Below, in pieces: positions 46,879 through 58,838 of a stretch of DNA of 64,000 nucleotides; within the stretch, counting starts at the first letter, position 1; every line of letters starts with the position of its first letter. The position numbers and the translations under genes were made by a program. The stretch covers positions 682,001-746,000 of the forward strand of contig CM063299.1 in assembly GCA_032173965.1 (NCBI GenBank). The letters run 5' to 3'. The DNA comes from Sitta carolinensis. Its lineage: Eukaryota; Chordata; Aves; Passeriformes; Sittidae. Under the pieces are notes generated by a model, which saw nothing but the letters and a program-made list of their open reading frames with translations, made no database searches and was not told the origin of the DNA.

Positions 46879-49800
46879 GGGAGGTCTGAGTGACAGCCAC
46901 CCCCAAGCCAAAGGGTTCAAAAACTCGAGTACACATAAAGCAACAGCCCAGTCCTGCAAGTGGTTAGAGTGCACGAGACCTTGCATAGGAGCCTTTGCCA
47001 GCTCTTGGTCTGTAAATACATTTTCAAAACTCTCAGCAGTCTGCCCCTGAGTGTCTCCTGCCCCCCTTGCTGCCGTGGGGTTCTGCTGGGCTTGGCACTG
47101 TTTCAGCTGTTGCTTCATTTCACAGACATGTTGTTGTGTGCCTGGTGGCTACGGGCAATATTGGCACCACTGTGGCCCTGGAGAGTTTGCACTCTAAACA
47201 GACAAGGCAAACAGCAGTTGGGAGGAGGAACAGGGGGATGAGGCCACTTTCTCAGGGTCATCATGGAGCAGCCAGGAGCATAACTGTGTGATTTTCCCAC
47301 AGGCACCAGATAACGCTGCCTCCCTTCCTGGAATTCTGGGCTGTCATTTCTCTCTCCCTTTTTGTCCATTGCTCTGTGACTTATTTGTCATTGCTTCTTC
47401 TGAAGAATTTTAGGTGATTCTATATTGTTGAATATCTGGTACTTAAGGGGTTAATTTGTAAAGTTCTGCTAAAAGAGTGTGCAGTGTAAAAGCTGCACAG
47501 ATGGAATATCAGACTATGGGAATTTTTTCTCTGCATTCTTTTGGTCTCGTTGGGATTTTATAGTTTTCGGAGCACGCGTTTGGGTATAATAAATAGAGCA
47601 GATGGCTCAGTGTATGTGGGGAATTCAGTGCTTCCATGATGAGTAGCTGTGCTGAAATAATGGAGACAGAAGTTTGGGGTTATTCCTTTCAGATTCAAAC
47701 CATCCCTTCTCTGTAAGCCAGCCATGGGTGCCTTGTAAGGGAGCTGCTTTCAGAAATATCTGTGCTAAATTTACCCTCTGAGGGTCCAAGAGGTCTTATC
47801 CCAGATGGCTGAAGTGACACTGAGGGTTTCGAGCTGTCCTAAACAAGGCCAGGGGAGAAGGAAGCTCTGCGAGTGCTGAGGAGCCGAGTGCTCAATTCTC
47901 TGGTCTCACCAGGCATTGGCCAAAACAGGCTGGGGCTGGCAAGCTGGTGTAAGACCAGAGGAATTCAAAGCAGTCACATAACAAGTCAGAAAAAGGGCTG
48001 TGTCCTGGCCAGCTCTGAGTGTACAGATCACAAGACAGTAGAGAATGTTCTTAATTGTTCCAAACCCAAATGCTTTTGTGTTAATATGAAATATTTGCCC
48101 TTTTTTTTTTAAATATCTGACCCAAGGCAGAACTTTACAGTGGTTGCTGCTAACGTGGGGTGCAAGCAGTAATAAACTGCTGAACATGTTCACAATGGAG
48201 AGAATATTTTTGGTTGTTTTGTTGTTTTTTTGTTTTATGTTTTGGCATTGGAGTATCAAGATTGCGCAAACAGAGGGGAAATCAATGGCATGAAGGGTGT
48301 CAGTGTAAATGTCAGTAAATCATCTATAAGTTCAATTATAGAAAAACAGGTTGCATTTAATAGGAAAAATAAATTGGATAGACTCCCTAAATTCTGTAGA
48401 GCAGATCAATAAAGTCAGCCTGTTGGGGAATTGCAGGGCTGTATGTGACAGCTTCTGCCTGGAAACAGCCAAGGCTGCATTCCTGCTGCAGGGAGTTGGG
48501 AAAGAGCAGGGTGCTTATAGATAAAGAGTGTTTGCTCACAGATCAAACAGCTCGAGGTGGGCCTGAGCTGGTGTTGAACTGAGCTTGAAAATATTTGGGT
48601 GGCTTGTGTCCAGCCCTGTTGCTACAGGGAATACATGCAGAGGGCTATGGAGGAGGTGCAGAATCTGAGAGAAATGGACATTCTTTGAAAGTGGAGGTTG
48701 GACAAGCAAATTTCTCCTAGTCCCCATTGTAAAAATGCTGTAAATATTCATAAGAGTGAAAACACAGAGCCTTCCCTTGTGTGGTACCCTGAGGAAGTGT
48801 GGCTGTGCTTGTCCCGAGTGTGGGTAAGGCTGGTGGAGAGCCCTCCGTGGTGACAGTCCGAGCACGGACACAGGGAGGGAGCTCCCAGCACAGCTGGCCG
48901 TGCTGTGCCTCTCAGGGATGGCCTCTCCGGGTCCGGGGTCTGCTGGCCCTGGGTCTCTGTTCCCCACACTCCTGTGCAGGTGTGACTTCTGGGGCTGGGA
49001 GACCACTCTGGGAAGAGACACAGTTAAACTCACACTGCAAATGGAGCTGTGATCGTGTGCATGTGCCTTATGTGAGCACAGCCCATTCCACAGGGTAAAG
49101 GAAAAAGCCACAGCTGCACAGACCCCACTGTTTGGCTGCCCCACACCACAGGCTTTGTTTCTTTATGTCTAAAACAGCCCTGGGTACAGAGGCACCAGGG
49201 CTGTGCTTGAGTAATTCACCTCCTGCATCACCTTTCTCCCCACTGCACGTCTGGCTCTGATGAGCCAGCCAGGGTCACTCCAGTGAGTCTGAGAGCTCTT
49301 AAGGGAAGGCCCTGCCCTCTGCATTAACGTAATTGCAGGTGATTTGTGAGATTCCTTCCATGGCTTACTTCCTGAAGGTCTGGCACAGAAATCCGGTTTT
49401 GTAATTTGAGCCCTAACGAGTGACTGGATGTAATTACGGGCTCCATTATCCCAGCAGCCTCTGTAGCATGGAAAGTAAAAGCTCAGTGTTGCCATAGCAC
49501 TGAAAATACAGCAGTTGGTAGCTAATAAGTCCCTTGAGCAAGCAGTGTGCGGGCAGTGTGTACACAGGTAGGACCCAGGTTCACTGGGCTCTGTTTGTAA
49601 ATGTTTCCCAAAAGAGGCTGGTGAGATTTCTGCTTATACTCTCATCATAGCTCTCCTAGAGGCACAGATTGCACACAAAACATGTAACAAATAAGATTAA
49701 TAGGTAATGCTCCTGGGTCAAAGCCTTCCAGCTCCCATATGGCTCAATCCAGGCCCTTTTTTGGGCTGCATTTGAAGGCTGTTCAGTCATGACTCTGTCA

Positions 49801-52589
49801 AAAAAATGGTGAATTTTTCTTCTTTTAAGTTGAGATCCATATATGGAAGTAAAAGATGAATTGACCACTTGAATGCTGCCAGTCTAACACAAGAAAATAT
49901 TTTAAGTGCAATTGTATTACACGATTTAGCTGGAGGAAGCTCGTGTGCTATAACCTTTCGTGGAAGCTATAACCTTTTCCTTTCCTTCCTAACTGAGCCT
50001 GGAAGCATTGCCCTCTTGCCTTCTTTCTGTTGGAGCTGGCTTTTCCTGTCATACTGCATACTCTGAGAGAGCTTGGCATGTTTCCCTGCCCTCTCCGACT
50101 CTGGAATGCTTTCTTGCCATTTCTTAATGTCTGTTACGACTGCAAGTAAGGCAGAGGTGGTGTCTCTGTCTCCCTGCTGCTGTTAAGTCACATGATGATA
50201 TTTGGGAAATCCGTGGACCTGCAGCACTGCAAAATCACACCCTGATGAAAAATGAGTCTAAAAATGCAAAGCAGGTTAATGAGTCCTTAAAGGCAGGTTC
50301 AGGTTTAGGGCAAGGAGAGATATAAATGGCCAGCACTGTGATTCTTCAACATTGTCATTACCCATGTGGCCAGAGAATTAAAGAAATAAATACAAAGACT
50401 GGATCTTGTGTGTGGATACCAGCTGGGAGCTCCCCAGGAAAGTGCAGATGTAACCATGGTGTCCACAAGAGGGGCATGGCTCTGGGGTAAGCTTTACCCC
50501 CAGCTGCCAGCTCGAAGACACCATGAGCCAGGCCTGTGTGCTGCTCAGCATTACTTGGAGGGCCAACAAAGCAGCACGTGTTTTATCCAAAGGATGTTGC
50601 CATGTGCCATCCATCCAAACCGCTGGCTATCTCCTGCAAGCAAGCTTTCTTAAGGTTTTATTTTAGAAAAGCTTGTGTGGGCCTAAGCAGCAGTTGCAAT
50701 TAAAAGGGCAGCATCAGCTAATGGCATGAGTCATGGTGAGGAAACTGAGCAGCAGTTGGGGAAAAGTCTTCAGTAACAAAGAGTCTTTGTATTCATAAAT
50801 TCATACAGGCTGACACCAGGCTTACACAGATGTTGTTTAAGAAGCAGACAACTCAATTCTGCTCTTGACATTCTTCCAATTCTTAAAGACTTATCTCTCC
50901 ATCAGACAATTCCTTCCCTCCTCAGTCCCTCCCCTAACCCAAGTGCTTAAGAAGACAGAGCAGGAAGGCGAGGCAATCTCTGATGGCTGGGCTGCTCTCA
51001 TGGCTTTTCTTCCCAGTGCAATGCAGCCGTGTTTAAAGTAAGTTAAAATAAAGTCCAGGTGTCCCATGTGCAAATCCTGCAGGTCTTTGCTAACCACTGA
51101 CTCCACCTGTGACAGGAAATCCCATTTCTGCCCCAGCCCTTTGGTCAGTGCTGAACTGGCAGGAGTGCTGTGGTGCTCAGAGCCAGGGTCCTGCAGCAGA
51201 GGCCATGCCTGATGGGTGTGCTGATGGTACTGGACCCAAATCCCAGCCCCCAGACTATGTGATTATGGTCTAAAATCAGCTCATCTAACTGAGAAATAAT
51301 GCCACTGAACTGAATGGGACTAGCACACGTTTTTATATAGTGTCAGGGGGGAAAGTGTCAGGCCAGTCCTGTGTTGTGCCAACTGAGACTGGTTTAAATT
51401 CCGAGGGTCCCCTGAGCCGTGGGCATTCCCTGGGACTCCTTGGGTGGGTCTCTTGGGTGTGAGTAGCCTTTGGGAGCTGATCAGGAGGCACTGGAAGGCT
51501 TTCTGGAGACAAGCACTCAGACAAGTTTGATGTGATTGGATGGACAATTCTGCATTGCTTACAGTGGAACCACTCAGGATGCAGAGACAGGGGCTAGGAA
51601 CAAGCTGAAAGCTCTGCTTTCTGACCCTGTGGTGCAATAAACAAGAAAGGAAACAAAATATCAGGGAGAGGAAGTGATAACCTCGAATTATCTTTTGGGG
51701 CAATGTTCTAATCTAGGCTGGCCTGATTAGTCATCCAGAACAATTAAAATACTGCTTTATAATATTTAAGTAACTTAACCTCTGCAATGACTGTCATATG
51801 TGGGGATGGCATTACTCACTAGGGAAGGAAAAAGTAGATACAAAAATGATCTCATTCTGCTGAAGTCTTTAGAACATGAACACATAAACTGGGAATGATT
51901 GTGATCAAGGAAACTTCAGCTGGGGCTCGACAAAGAGCTCGTTTGTAGCTGCAAGGCAAACGGGCAGACACTAACAGGGCTGTGTCCCTTTCCCGTGCAG
52001 GGCATCAGCTTCCATTTCAGAAAATACTCTGTTCCATTAAGTGCAATTAGAATAGCTGAGCTCTTATGAGGCCTTGATAATAGACTATTTCTTTTATCAG
52101 ATCAAGTACCAGGGATTAAACTCCTGGTGTTTTGCATCCAAATGAGATTTCTACTGGAACAGAAATACTTGCTTTTAGAATTGATTGTGTGAAACATCGT
52201 GCTGCAATTTGAATGATCCTTTGATGACTGGACTTTCTGGATAGAAGTTCCAATGTGAGTATTTTGTACAGAATCTCTAATATCTCTAGAGCATAATCCA
52301 TCATTCTGTGATTACCATTAATCTAGTCAGATCATTTGCCTGCTCTTTTCCTGGTTGCAGTCAGGGAGGAGCTGGAAAGCAGAGAACACAAAGGAAAACC
52401 CGTGGTTTTCTCTTAAGAAAAGGTTTCTTCACGTTTTGCAGTATACCGGCGGGGTACGCCGGTAAAACACACCCCAGGAAGAACGCGAGCCCAGCAATGG
52501 GGCTGCTGCTGCAGCCAGCCCGAACCGGAGGGGTTTAGCGGCCTCTAATGCCCTCTGATGGAGAAACGCGTGGGAGCGGCGTGTGCCGA

Positions 52590-53560
52590 GAGCGGGGCAC
52601 AGCCCCGGCCCGCGGGGGAAGGACTGCAGCTCCAGAGCCCGCTCCGAGCACACCCCAGAACCAGGGGGGATCCTTGCCCGCTCCGAGCACACCCCGGCCC
52701 GCGGGGGGAAGGACTGCAGCTCCAGTGCCCGCTCCGAGCACACCCCGGCCCCGCGGGGGAAGGACTGCAGCTCCAGTGCCCGCTCCGAGCACACCCCGGC
52801 CCCGGGGGAAGACTGCAGCTCCAGTGCCCGCTCCGAGCACACCCCGGCCCCGCGGGGGAAGGACTGCGGCTCCAGAGCCCGCTCCGAGCACACCCCAGAA
52901 CCAGGGGGATCCTTGCCCGCTCCGAGCACACCCCGCCCCTCCGGGGAAGCGCTGCAGCCCGCGGGCTCCCCTCCCGCTCTCCGGGAGCCTGCCCGCCCCG
53001 ATCACACCCCAGCACCACTGGGGAAGCGCTGCAGCCGCCGGGCTCCCCTGCCCGCTCCCATCACACCCCAGAACCAGGGGGAAGCGCTGCAGCCGCCGGG
53101 CTCCCCTGCCCGCTCCCATCACACCCCAGAACCAGGGGGAAGCGCTGCAGCCGCCGGGCTCCCCTGCCCGCTCCCATCACACCCCAGAACCAGGGGGAAG
53201 CGCTGCAGCCGCCGGGCTCCCCTGCCCGCTCCGATCACACCCCAGAACCAGGGGAAGCGCTGCAGCCGCCGGGCTCCCCTGCCCGCTCCGATCACACCCC
53301 AGAACCAGGGGAAGCGCTGCAGCCGCCGGCTCCCCTGCCCGCTCCGATCACACCCCAGAACCAGGGGAAGCGCTGCAGCCGCCGGGCTCCCCTGCCCGCT
53401 CCGATCACACCCCAGAACCAGGGGGAAGCGCTGCAGCCGCCGGGCTCCCCTGCCCGCTCCGATCACACCCCAGCACCACTGGGGAAGCGCTGCAGCCGCC
53501 GGGCTCCCCTGCCGGCTCTCCCCGGAGCCTGCCCGCTCCGATCACACCCCGCCTTCACCG
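52590..53560 (+). repeat. Two-family minisatellite between WSB1 and NF1
   Basis: The left half has 51-bp units (starts at 52,680, 52,731, 52,782 and 52,881, with a 48-bp copy between) beginning GCTCCGAGCACACCCC, plus 39-bp short variants at each end containing CAGAACCAGGGGG. The right half has about eight 56-58 bp units beginning GCTCCCATCACACCCC or GCTCCGATCACACCCC and containing GAAGCGCTGCAGCCGCCGGG. The halves share the GCTCCGxxCACACCCC core and are diverged forms of one ancestor. Open frames through the array are repeat artefacts. Confidence 0.93.
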
Positions 53561-53569
53561 GGTTTGTAG

Positions 53570-55300
53570 CCGAGAACGTGAAGTCACCTCTTACTAAAAC
53601 TTGGCACATCCTTTCCTTCCTCCCTTCCTTCCTCCTTTACTTAGGTTTGTTTGTTTGGCTTCTCTTAAGAACAGGAGGGAAATATTTTTGACCCTGATGG
53701 CAGATTTGGTACAGTTCCCCCCCAGTGACACCCCGTCCATCAGGAATTGGGGTCAAACCTGTGCCTTACAGAGGAATACTTCCAGAAGGCGTGGGAGGTT
53801 GCTGGATCAAAGGTGATAAATAGAAATTAATTAATTTAATTCAGGCACAGCATTTAATAGAGATATTGTGGAGGTTTTGGAGACAGCAGGGGGAGAATGG
53901 TTCTCCAGTCTAAGTAGTGGCTGAAATCTTTCAAGGACTTTGGGAGAAAATTCAATGAGAATTTCCAGCATCAACATTCAACTCCTGCATCTAAAATCTG
54001 GGAATACTACAGCAAATCGCATTTGCTTTTAGAGAACAGATTTGCTTTGAGAAAAACAAAGAAGCAGGAAGAAGCACTATTTGTTTTGTTCAGTACACTT
54101 TAAAGGGAAGAAATAGCCTGTCCTTTTCTATCTGAGGAGTTCCCAGGATGCTTCTCTCTAATCTAATCATATCACCCTGATTTCTCTCTGGCATTTTGGG
54201 ACATGTTTTTCATAACCGTATCAGTCAGCTGAAGCCCTTTCCTGCCCCTACATGAATTATTATTGTTTAGATTTTGGCAGAGTGTAGAGATCCCTGTGAA
54301 GATGGTGGCTGTATTGCCTTCAGTGGAGATTACTCCTGCCTGACTGCTGTGGGACACTGGGGGTCAAACAGCAGGAAAAGGAGACAAGAAGGGCCCAGTG
54401 GGCAGAGACCCAGCCCTTGGGTTTAATTGTGAATTAACAAACCATCCTGGGTGAGGGCTCCGTGCCCTTGGGTGTTTCGTGTTCACCTCTGCATGTTTGG
54501 GATTGGTGCTTTGTGTTCCCTGCCTTGGCACTCCCTTGTGACAAAGCCTTGTTCTTCAACCAATTAATTGGGTTCTTTCTTAGATAAAATATTTGCAATT
54601 GATTTTAGACTTTTTATAAAACATCTGCTCTTCAAAAATTTGCTGTCACCCAAGTTCCTGGATTTGATGCTAGGATGCAATGGAACTGTTTGTCCTGTAA
54701 ATCCATATTACAGGATTTTTATTGCTCATTACTTACAGGGAAAGTTAACTCAGGATAAATTTGATCTTGCTGTTGCCGGTAATAATTCCTATGTGCTGTG
54801 GTAACAGCAAGAGTCTCTGAGTCACATCGAGGCCTGACTGAGTGGGGGACAGAAATTCCGCTTGATTCTCCAGTTCTTCTGCCAATTTTAAATCCGCGGC
54901 TCCAGAGCCCTCACCTCAAGCTGCGTTTTTATTTATATCATCAGAATTTCAACGTGACTCTAGCATAAAAGAACATTATTTAGTGCTTCTGTCTACCCAG
55001 AAGGAAAACAAATTAACATTCCCAAGAAGGAAAGTGGAAGTGGGTGTTTATTTGTGTGTATCCTACTTTTCTGAGTCAGGACTAAACAGTTGGCTGGGCC
55101 GGTGTGACCGGGCTGGGGACAGAGGCGCCGCACTCGGATGTGCGGTTACCGGCAGAGTTCTGCCGCGAGACAGGGAACGTTACAGAAGTTAATTTAATTT
55201 ATAGAAATAACCGCGTTTGTATCTGAAAGGTAAAATACAGCTGCGCATTCCAGCCTGAGACAGCAAACCCGTGGGTGATCTGTGGGTGGAATAAAGCGTC
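53570..55300. other. WSB1-NF1 intergenic, right part; no confident gene
   Basis: AT-richer sequence between two minisatellites. No recognised gene, repeat family or RNA gene. Confidence 0.65.
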
Positions 55301-55311
55301 AGCCCGGGCTC

Positions 55312-55661
55312 CGCTCTGCCGGGGGAGCGGGGACGGCCCCGGCAGGAGCAGCGGGAGCACCGCGGCCCGGGACACGGGCGTTCCTGCCGGGGGAGCGGGG
55401 ACGGCCCCGGCAGGAGCAGCGGGAGCACCGCGGCCCGGGACACGGGCGTTCCTGCCGGGGAGCGGGGACGGCCCCGGCAGGGGCAGCGGGAGCACCGCGG
55501 CCCGGGACACGGGCGTTCCTGCCGGGGAGCGGGGACGGCCCCGGCAGGAGCAGCGGGAGCACCGCGGCCCGGGACACGGGCGTTCCTGCCGGGGAGCGGG
55601 GACGGCCCCGGCGGGAGCAGCGGGAGCACCGCGGCCCGGGGACACGGGCGTTCCTGCCGGG
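55312..55661 (+). repeat. 67-68 bp minisatellite upstream of NF1
   Basis: Five highly similar units (GCGGGGACGGCCCCGGCAGG marks each, at 55,327, 55,395, 55,462, 55,529 and 55,596), each ending CACGGGCGTTCCTGCC. It ends about 380 bp upstream of the NF1 ATG. Units differ by single bases or one-base indels, so the array is young. Confidence 0.95.
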
Positions 55662-55935
55662 GCCGAGGGGCGGGGCCGGGGGCGGGATGGGCGTGGCCCG
55701 GGCGGGACGGGCGGGGCCTGACCCTCGGGCGGGGCGGGGCCTGGCGCTCGGGCGGCGCTCGGCGGCTCCGGCAGCGGCCCCGGGCCCGGCCATGGCCCCG
55801 CCCGCCAGGCCCCGCCCCCCGCCCGGGCCCGCCCGGCGCAGGCGCAGGGGCTGGCGGGGGCGGCGCGCAGGCGCAGTGCGGGGCTCGGGGTGCCCCTGGC
55901 GCGGCGGGCGCGGCGGCGGGGGCGGCGCGCGCTCC

Positions 55936-55945
55936 CGCTTCCGGT
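55936..55945 (-). promoter_or_regulatory. ETS-family motif near the NF1 start
   Basis: CGCTTCCGGT is ACCGGAAGCG on the minus strand, a strong ETS/GABP consensus typical of CpG-island promoters. It lies about 95 bases upstream of the NF1 ATG. Occupancy is inferred. Confidence 0.5.
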
Positions 55946-55953
55946 GAGGTGTC

Positions 55954-55974
55954 ATGGCGGGCCCCGCGCGCTGA
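55954..55974 (+). other. Short upstream ORF before NF1 (MAGPAR, stop)
   Basis: An ATG (C at -1, G at +4) opens six codons and a TGA that closes 64 bases before the NF1 ATG, in a different frame. If the transcription start is upstream of it, as for mammalian NF1, it is a uORF that allows reinitiation. Confidence 0.5.
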
Positions 55975-56038
55975 GGGCCCGCGACACCGACACCGCCCGC
56001 GCGCACCCGCCGCTCCCCGGGCAGGGCGGCGGCGGGAC

Positions 56039-56098
56039 ATGGCGGCGCACAAGCCCGTGGAGTGGGTGCAGGCCGTGGTGAACCGCTTCGACGAGCAG
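56039..56098 (+). CDS. NF1: NF1 exon 1 (neurofibromin, residues 1-20); gene continues off the right edge
   Basis: Neurofibromin is a very large cytoplasmic Ras GTPase-activating protein that switches off Ras and so restrains RAF-MEK-ERK signalling. Exon 1 encodes MAAHKPVEWVQAVVNRFDEQ, differing from the mammalian N terminus as I remember it only at residues 5 and 15 (both conservative). ATG has G at -3 and G at +4. Coding length is exactly 60 bases, as in human, followed by a GT donor at 56,099 (GTAGCG) and then CpG-island intron. Only the first two of more than fifty exons fall in the window, so the GAP-related, Sec14/PH and C-terminal domains are not visible. It is transcribed away from WSB1. 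Confidence 0.96.
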
Positions 56099-58689
56099 GT
56101 AGCGGGGGCGGCGGCGCGTCCCCCTCAGCGGGCCGCGGGGAGGGCCGGGGGCGCGCGGCGGGGCAGCGGCCCCGCTCCGCGGGCGGGGGCCGGCCGTGGC
56201 AGCGCCGCTTCCGCCGCCCCCCGCCCGTGCCGGGCCGCGGCCCCGGGCCCCGGCGCCCTTTGTGCCGGGCGGGCCCGGGGCGGGGCCGGCGCCGTCCCCG
56301 CAGCCCGGCGCTCCGGCCGCGCGGGGGTCCCGCCGGTGGCCGGCCCGGCGGCTCCGGCCGCGGCGCATCCGTCCTTGCGCCGGCGGCGGCCGTCAGCAGG
56401 GGCCTGGCTCCCCCTCGCTGCTGCTCCCCCGCCTCTCCCGAAGTGTCTCTGCTGTCCGTGGCCGTTCTGTGCCATTCGCATCCTTGCTTTACATCCTCTG
56501 GCTCTCCAGAAGGCCCGGGAGCCTCGAGAGCCGGCTCGAGGAGGGCCGGAGGCTCTGCAGCGGCCGTGGTGCCCGCAGCCCCGGGGCAAGGGCGATGGCG
56601 GTGTGCGGTGCCGTCCCCGGCCCCGCGGGCACGGCTCTGAGGCGTCGGGAGCGGCTGCCAGCCTCTGGTTTCTGTTGCGCTGATGGATATTTGTATCTCC
56701 TGCGAAAGTCAGCGCTAGTAGTTTGGAGAAGGGATTTCTGAATGGAAGGAAGAGGGATTTGTTGGCTTTAGACTTTGTATTTCTCTGATCCGCCAGCAGG
56801 AACTGCTTACTGGGATTAGGTGGGTGACTCTCAGTGGGGCTAAGCTCAGTGCTTACACTCCATCCCTACTGCCAAGGTGCTTTCCTGACGGGGGGTAGCT
56901 CCCTCGAGGCTCAGTGATCAGTTCCTGTGTTGTCTGGCTCATTTTGACACATTGTGAGTGCAGCCTTTGTGTCACAGGAGGCCCAGCTCTGTGAGACCCT
57001 GCTTGGTGTAAATCCTGCAAAAACGTGGAGCTGCTTCTCCAGGCTGAGCCTTGTTCCTGTGCTGCATCTGTCCCTCGGTGCTGATGGGCTTCAGCACCTT
57101 GAAGAAAGATGTGGCCTGGTGCAAAAAATCCAAGCTGTTTCTTTTTTACATTTATATGAAGTGTATTATGAAGAGGAAAATACCAAACTTTGTCTATTGA
57201 CAGATTTTGCAATACATAATAGACATATTTGCATAGTTACCCTATTCTCCCCATTATCTTGAGTCATAGATCGTTTTTTCCACAAGCTTAGAAAACATAG
57301 GATTGATTATGCTCTCAGTAATGCAAGAAAATAATTTCTGGATGTACTGGTGTAAAAGACCCCGGGCTTTCTCCTCTTCTTTGTTGTGTGTGTTGTGGAA
57401 TTGGGCTTGCCAGCATCTGTTAAGAGTTACAAACATCTTAGAACAGAATTATTTTTCTGTACTTTTTATAGCATGGTTACAGATAGGTGTAGGGGAGGAG
57501 TCCTCTGTGGATGAGAAGGAAGCTGTTCTGATTCTTGAGATGCTGAAATAGAGGAGTTACAGTGACAATGTGCATCAATATATCATTGCCAGTCACAGTC
57601 CTGGTGTCCTGTCAGAACGTACTGAATACATGCCCAGTATTTCAGTGGTGTTCCTGCAGCTGTGAGGGTTTGCATCCTGTGTCTGCCTGAGTGCAGCACC
57701 TCTGGATCAGCACCAGGAGCCTCTGCTTGGCATGGCAGAGTGTGTTTCAGTAGGAGGGGGGAGAAGGGCAGCTTGGGTCCGTCGTGTTTTGGGGTGTCTG
57801 CACAGGGGAGGACAAACTTTTCCAGGGTTTCATCCTTCCTTTGCAAAGAAGGAAAGTGCAACCATCTTTCCTCCAAAATTACAGATGTAGACAGGCTTTT
57901 CATTCATCTGCTGAGTGCTTGAATTCATTTTAGGAAAGATGAAGCAGCAAGCTGAGAGGATGCTAATCGGTACTGAAAACAAGGGAAATCAGGGCAAACC
58001 AGTCTGCTCTGGTCTCCTCTTGTTTATTGTTATAAATGCTGCTTTAACCAAAATCTGCTTTTGTGTGTACAATTCTGTGGGCCTGGAGTGACTGGCCAGC
58101 AGAGTTTTGTGAATTAACCAGTGCCTTGCTGATGGAATGAATCCCTGGAGCTCCTGCCAGTCCTGCCCTGTGTTCCTGAGCCCTCACCTGCTGCAGGGCT
58201 GTCCTGGGGCTGCCCCCAGCCTTCAGCTGCTGCAGAAGAAGCTGTTGCTGGGACCAGTGAGACCAGACCACACTGACAGAGAGCATGGGGAGAGAGCTCA
58301 GCAGAGCCTGCACGTAGTACTGGTTATTGTATTTTTGCTAACTTTGGGTGAGCAGGATAAAATGAGACTGCAGTAGCATGAAGAGCCTGGAAATTTGTGG
58401 AATTCCCTGTGATTTCAGACATAGTCAGAGCTTTGGAAAACAAAATTCTCTCTGTTTTTCCTAGGGAAATATTCATTTCAGTTTTATGTCTTGTGTTTTC
58501 ATAGTGCTTTAAGTGTGTTACAATGTGAAATCACAGGAAGGCTGGCACAGCACTGGAATAGTTGTGAGCATGGTTGGAGGAGCTTGACTGCCTAAACCAT
58601 TTACATCTAGATTGGTTTAAAACTGTGAGATGTAATAAAAGGTATTAATCCTTTATGAACTTGTGGCCGTGTTAAGTGGTTATTGTGGT

Positions 58690-58838
58690 AGAGTGCCCAT
58701 CCCTGGAAGTGCTCAAGGAGTGACTGGATGTGGCACTCAGTGCTCTGTGCTGGTGACAAGGTGGGCATCAGGCACAGCTTCGACTCGATGATCTCAGAGG
58801 TCTCTTCCAACATTAATGATCCTGTGGTTCTGTGATTC
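58690..58838 (+). mobile_element. CR1 LINE 3' end in NF1 intron 1
   Basis: Begins near AGTGCCCATCCCTGGAAGTG and carries the CR1 landmarks in order: CTGGATGTGGCACTCAGTGC, GGTGACAAGGTGG, CTCGATGATCTCAGAGGTC and TCTTCCAACATTAATGATCC, ending in the short TGTGATTCTG-type repeat that terminates CR1. Plus orientation, about 150 bases, 5'-truncated as is usual. Confidence 0.9.

Larger units (their letters stand above)
44720..52580. other. WSB1-NF1 intergenic, left part; no confident gene
   Basis: Average-composition DNA with short frames. Supported contents are a T22 run at 45,658 and a CR1 3' fragment near 46.8 kb. No RNA gene or splice-supported exon was recognised. Confidence 0.65.
55310..56670. 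promoter_or_regulatory. CpG island and promoter region of NF1
   Basis: Very high GC and CpG density from the minisatellite through exon 1 and about 570 bases into intron 1. Contains many GGGCGG GC-box-like strings around 55,670-55,740 and no TATA box, in keeping with the known CpG-island promoter of NF1. Boundaries were judged by eye. Confidence 0.85.

Noticed and set aside
52548..53691. Frames of 150-377 codons on both strands over the intergenic minisatellite
   Set aside because: Repeat-driven. Unit lengths of 51 and 57 are multiples of three, which keeps frames open.
55189..56741. Long frames on both strands around the NF1 CpG island
   Set aside because: Explained by GC-rich composition and the 67-68 bp array. 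Only the NF1 exon 1 frame has homology and a donor.
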